Source of the DNA: Anaerolineae bacterium
GTDB lineage: Bacteria; Chloroflexota; Anaerolineae; Aggregatilineales; Phototrophicaceae
Direction: 5' to 3'
DNA length: 64,000 bases
Assembly (NCBI GenBank): GCA_021296065.1
Contig: JAGWBD010000003.1
Span: forward strand, 35,145-99,144
Shown here: positions 63,774 through 64,000 of the stretch, in pieces
How positions within the stretch are numbered: the stretch's first letter is position 1
Layout: each line of letters begins with the position of its first letter
The notes under the pieces: model-generated
The model's input: only the letters and a program-made list of their open reading frames with translations
What the model was told of the DNA's origin: nothing
The model's database searches: none
Made by a program: the position numbers and the translations under genes

Positions 63774-64000
63774 GCGGGCCGGAGCCAGGACGCGGCATGG
63801 ACGCGTCCGACGAGGCGCGCGCCGGCCGCGGCGAGTTGCTGCGCAACAACGTGCCCTACATCGCCATTGTGCTGGTCATTCTGCTCTTCACCATTGTGAG
63901 CGGCGACAGGTTCCTGTCGCTGCGTAACTGGACCTTCATCGCGCAGCAGACGCCGGTGCTGTTGTTGCTGGCCTACGCGCAGTTGATTGTGGTAACCACC
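63770..64000 (+). CDS. Sugar ABC transporter permease (RbsC-like), truncated by window end
   Basis: Manual translation from ATG 63797: MDASDEARAGRGELLRNNVPYIAIVLVILLFTIVSGDRFLSLRNWTFIAQQTPVLLLLAYAQLIVVTT; TTG 63770 overlaps the upstream stop. Confidence 0.85.
   Translation, partial: MSGPEPGRGMDASDEARAGRGELLRNNVPYIAIVLVILLFTIVSGDRFLSLRNWTFIAQQTPVLLLLAYAQLIVVTT

Overview
This 64 kb window is high-GC bacterial chromosome. The gene content and Gram-variable repertoire would fit Chloroflexota, but that is only an impression from protein style. I support about 55 protein-coding genes. Main blocks: a GldF/GldG-like ABC export cassette, tandem DinB-family genes, a two-component system, membrane glycosyltransferases, SSB, PlsY, cysteine synthase, a LolD/MacB-like ABC operon, a TIR-like/deoxyribosyltransferase-fold protein with an overlapping DNA methyltransferase, GH32, HtpG, a Fur-family regulator, ABC-F, ClpC/B, Sua5, and RecD2-like helicase. 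From 42.5 to 57.3 kb lies a long minus-strand catabolic operon (ureohydrolase, GMC oxidoreductase, fused 2-oxoacid dehydrogenase E1, E2, M24 hydrolase, SDR, HpaI aldolase, glycosidase-like protein, carbohydrate ABC transporter) with a divergent LacI regulator. A plus-strand inositol/sugar cluster runs to the window end. The strongest non-coding signal is at 32.9-33.24 kb: a noncoding, AT-rich tract with five tandem DnaA-trio-like triplets, a consensus DnaA box next to them, and a cluster of further DnaA boxes. The local G/C bias appears to flip there. I read this as a candidate chromosomal replication origin (oriC) not adjacent to dnaA. Other notable items are a compact unit at 13.97-14.18 kb (promoter, 12-nt Shine-Dalgarno, 12-codon ORF, hairpins), a tRNA-like structure at 14.28-14.36 kb beside a lower-GC HTH gene, and a roughly 230-nt structured leader ending in a terminator-like hairpin before the cysteine synthase gene. 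All calls were made by eye, with no database searches.
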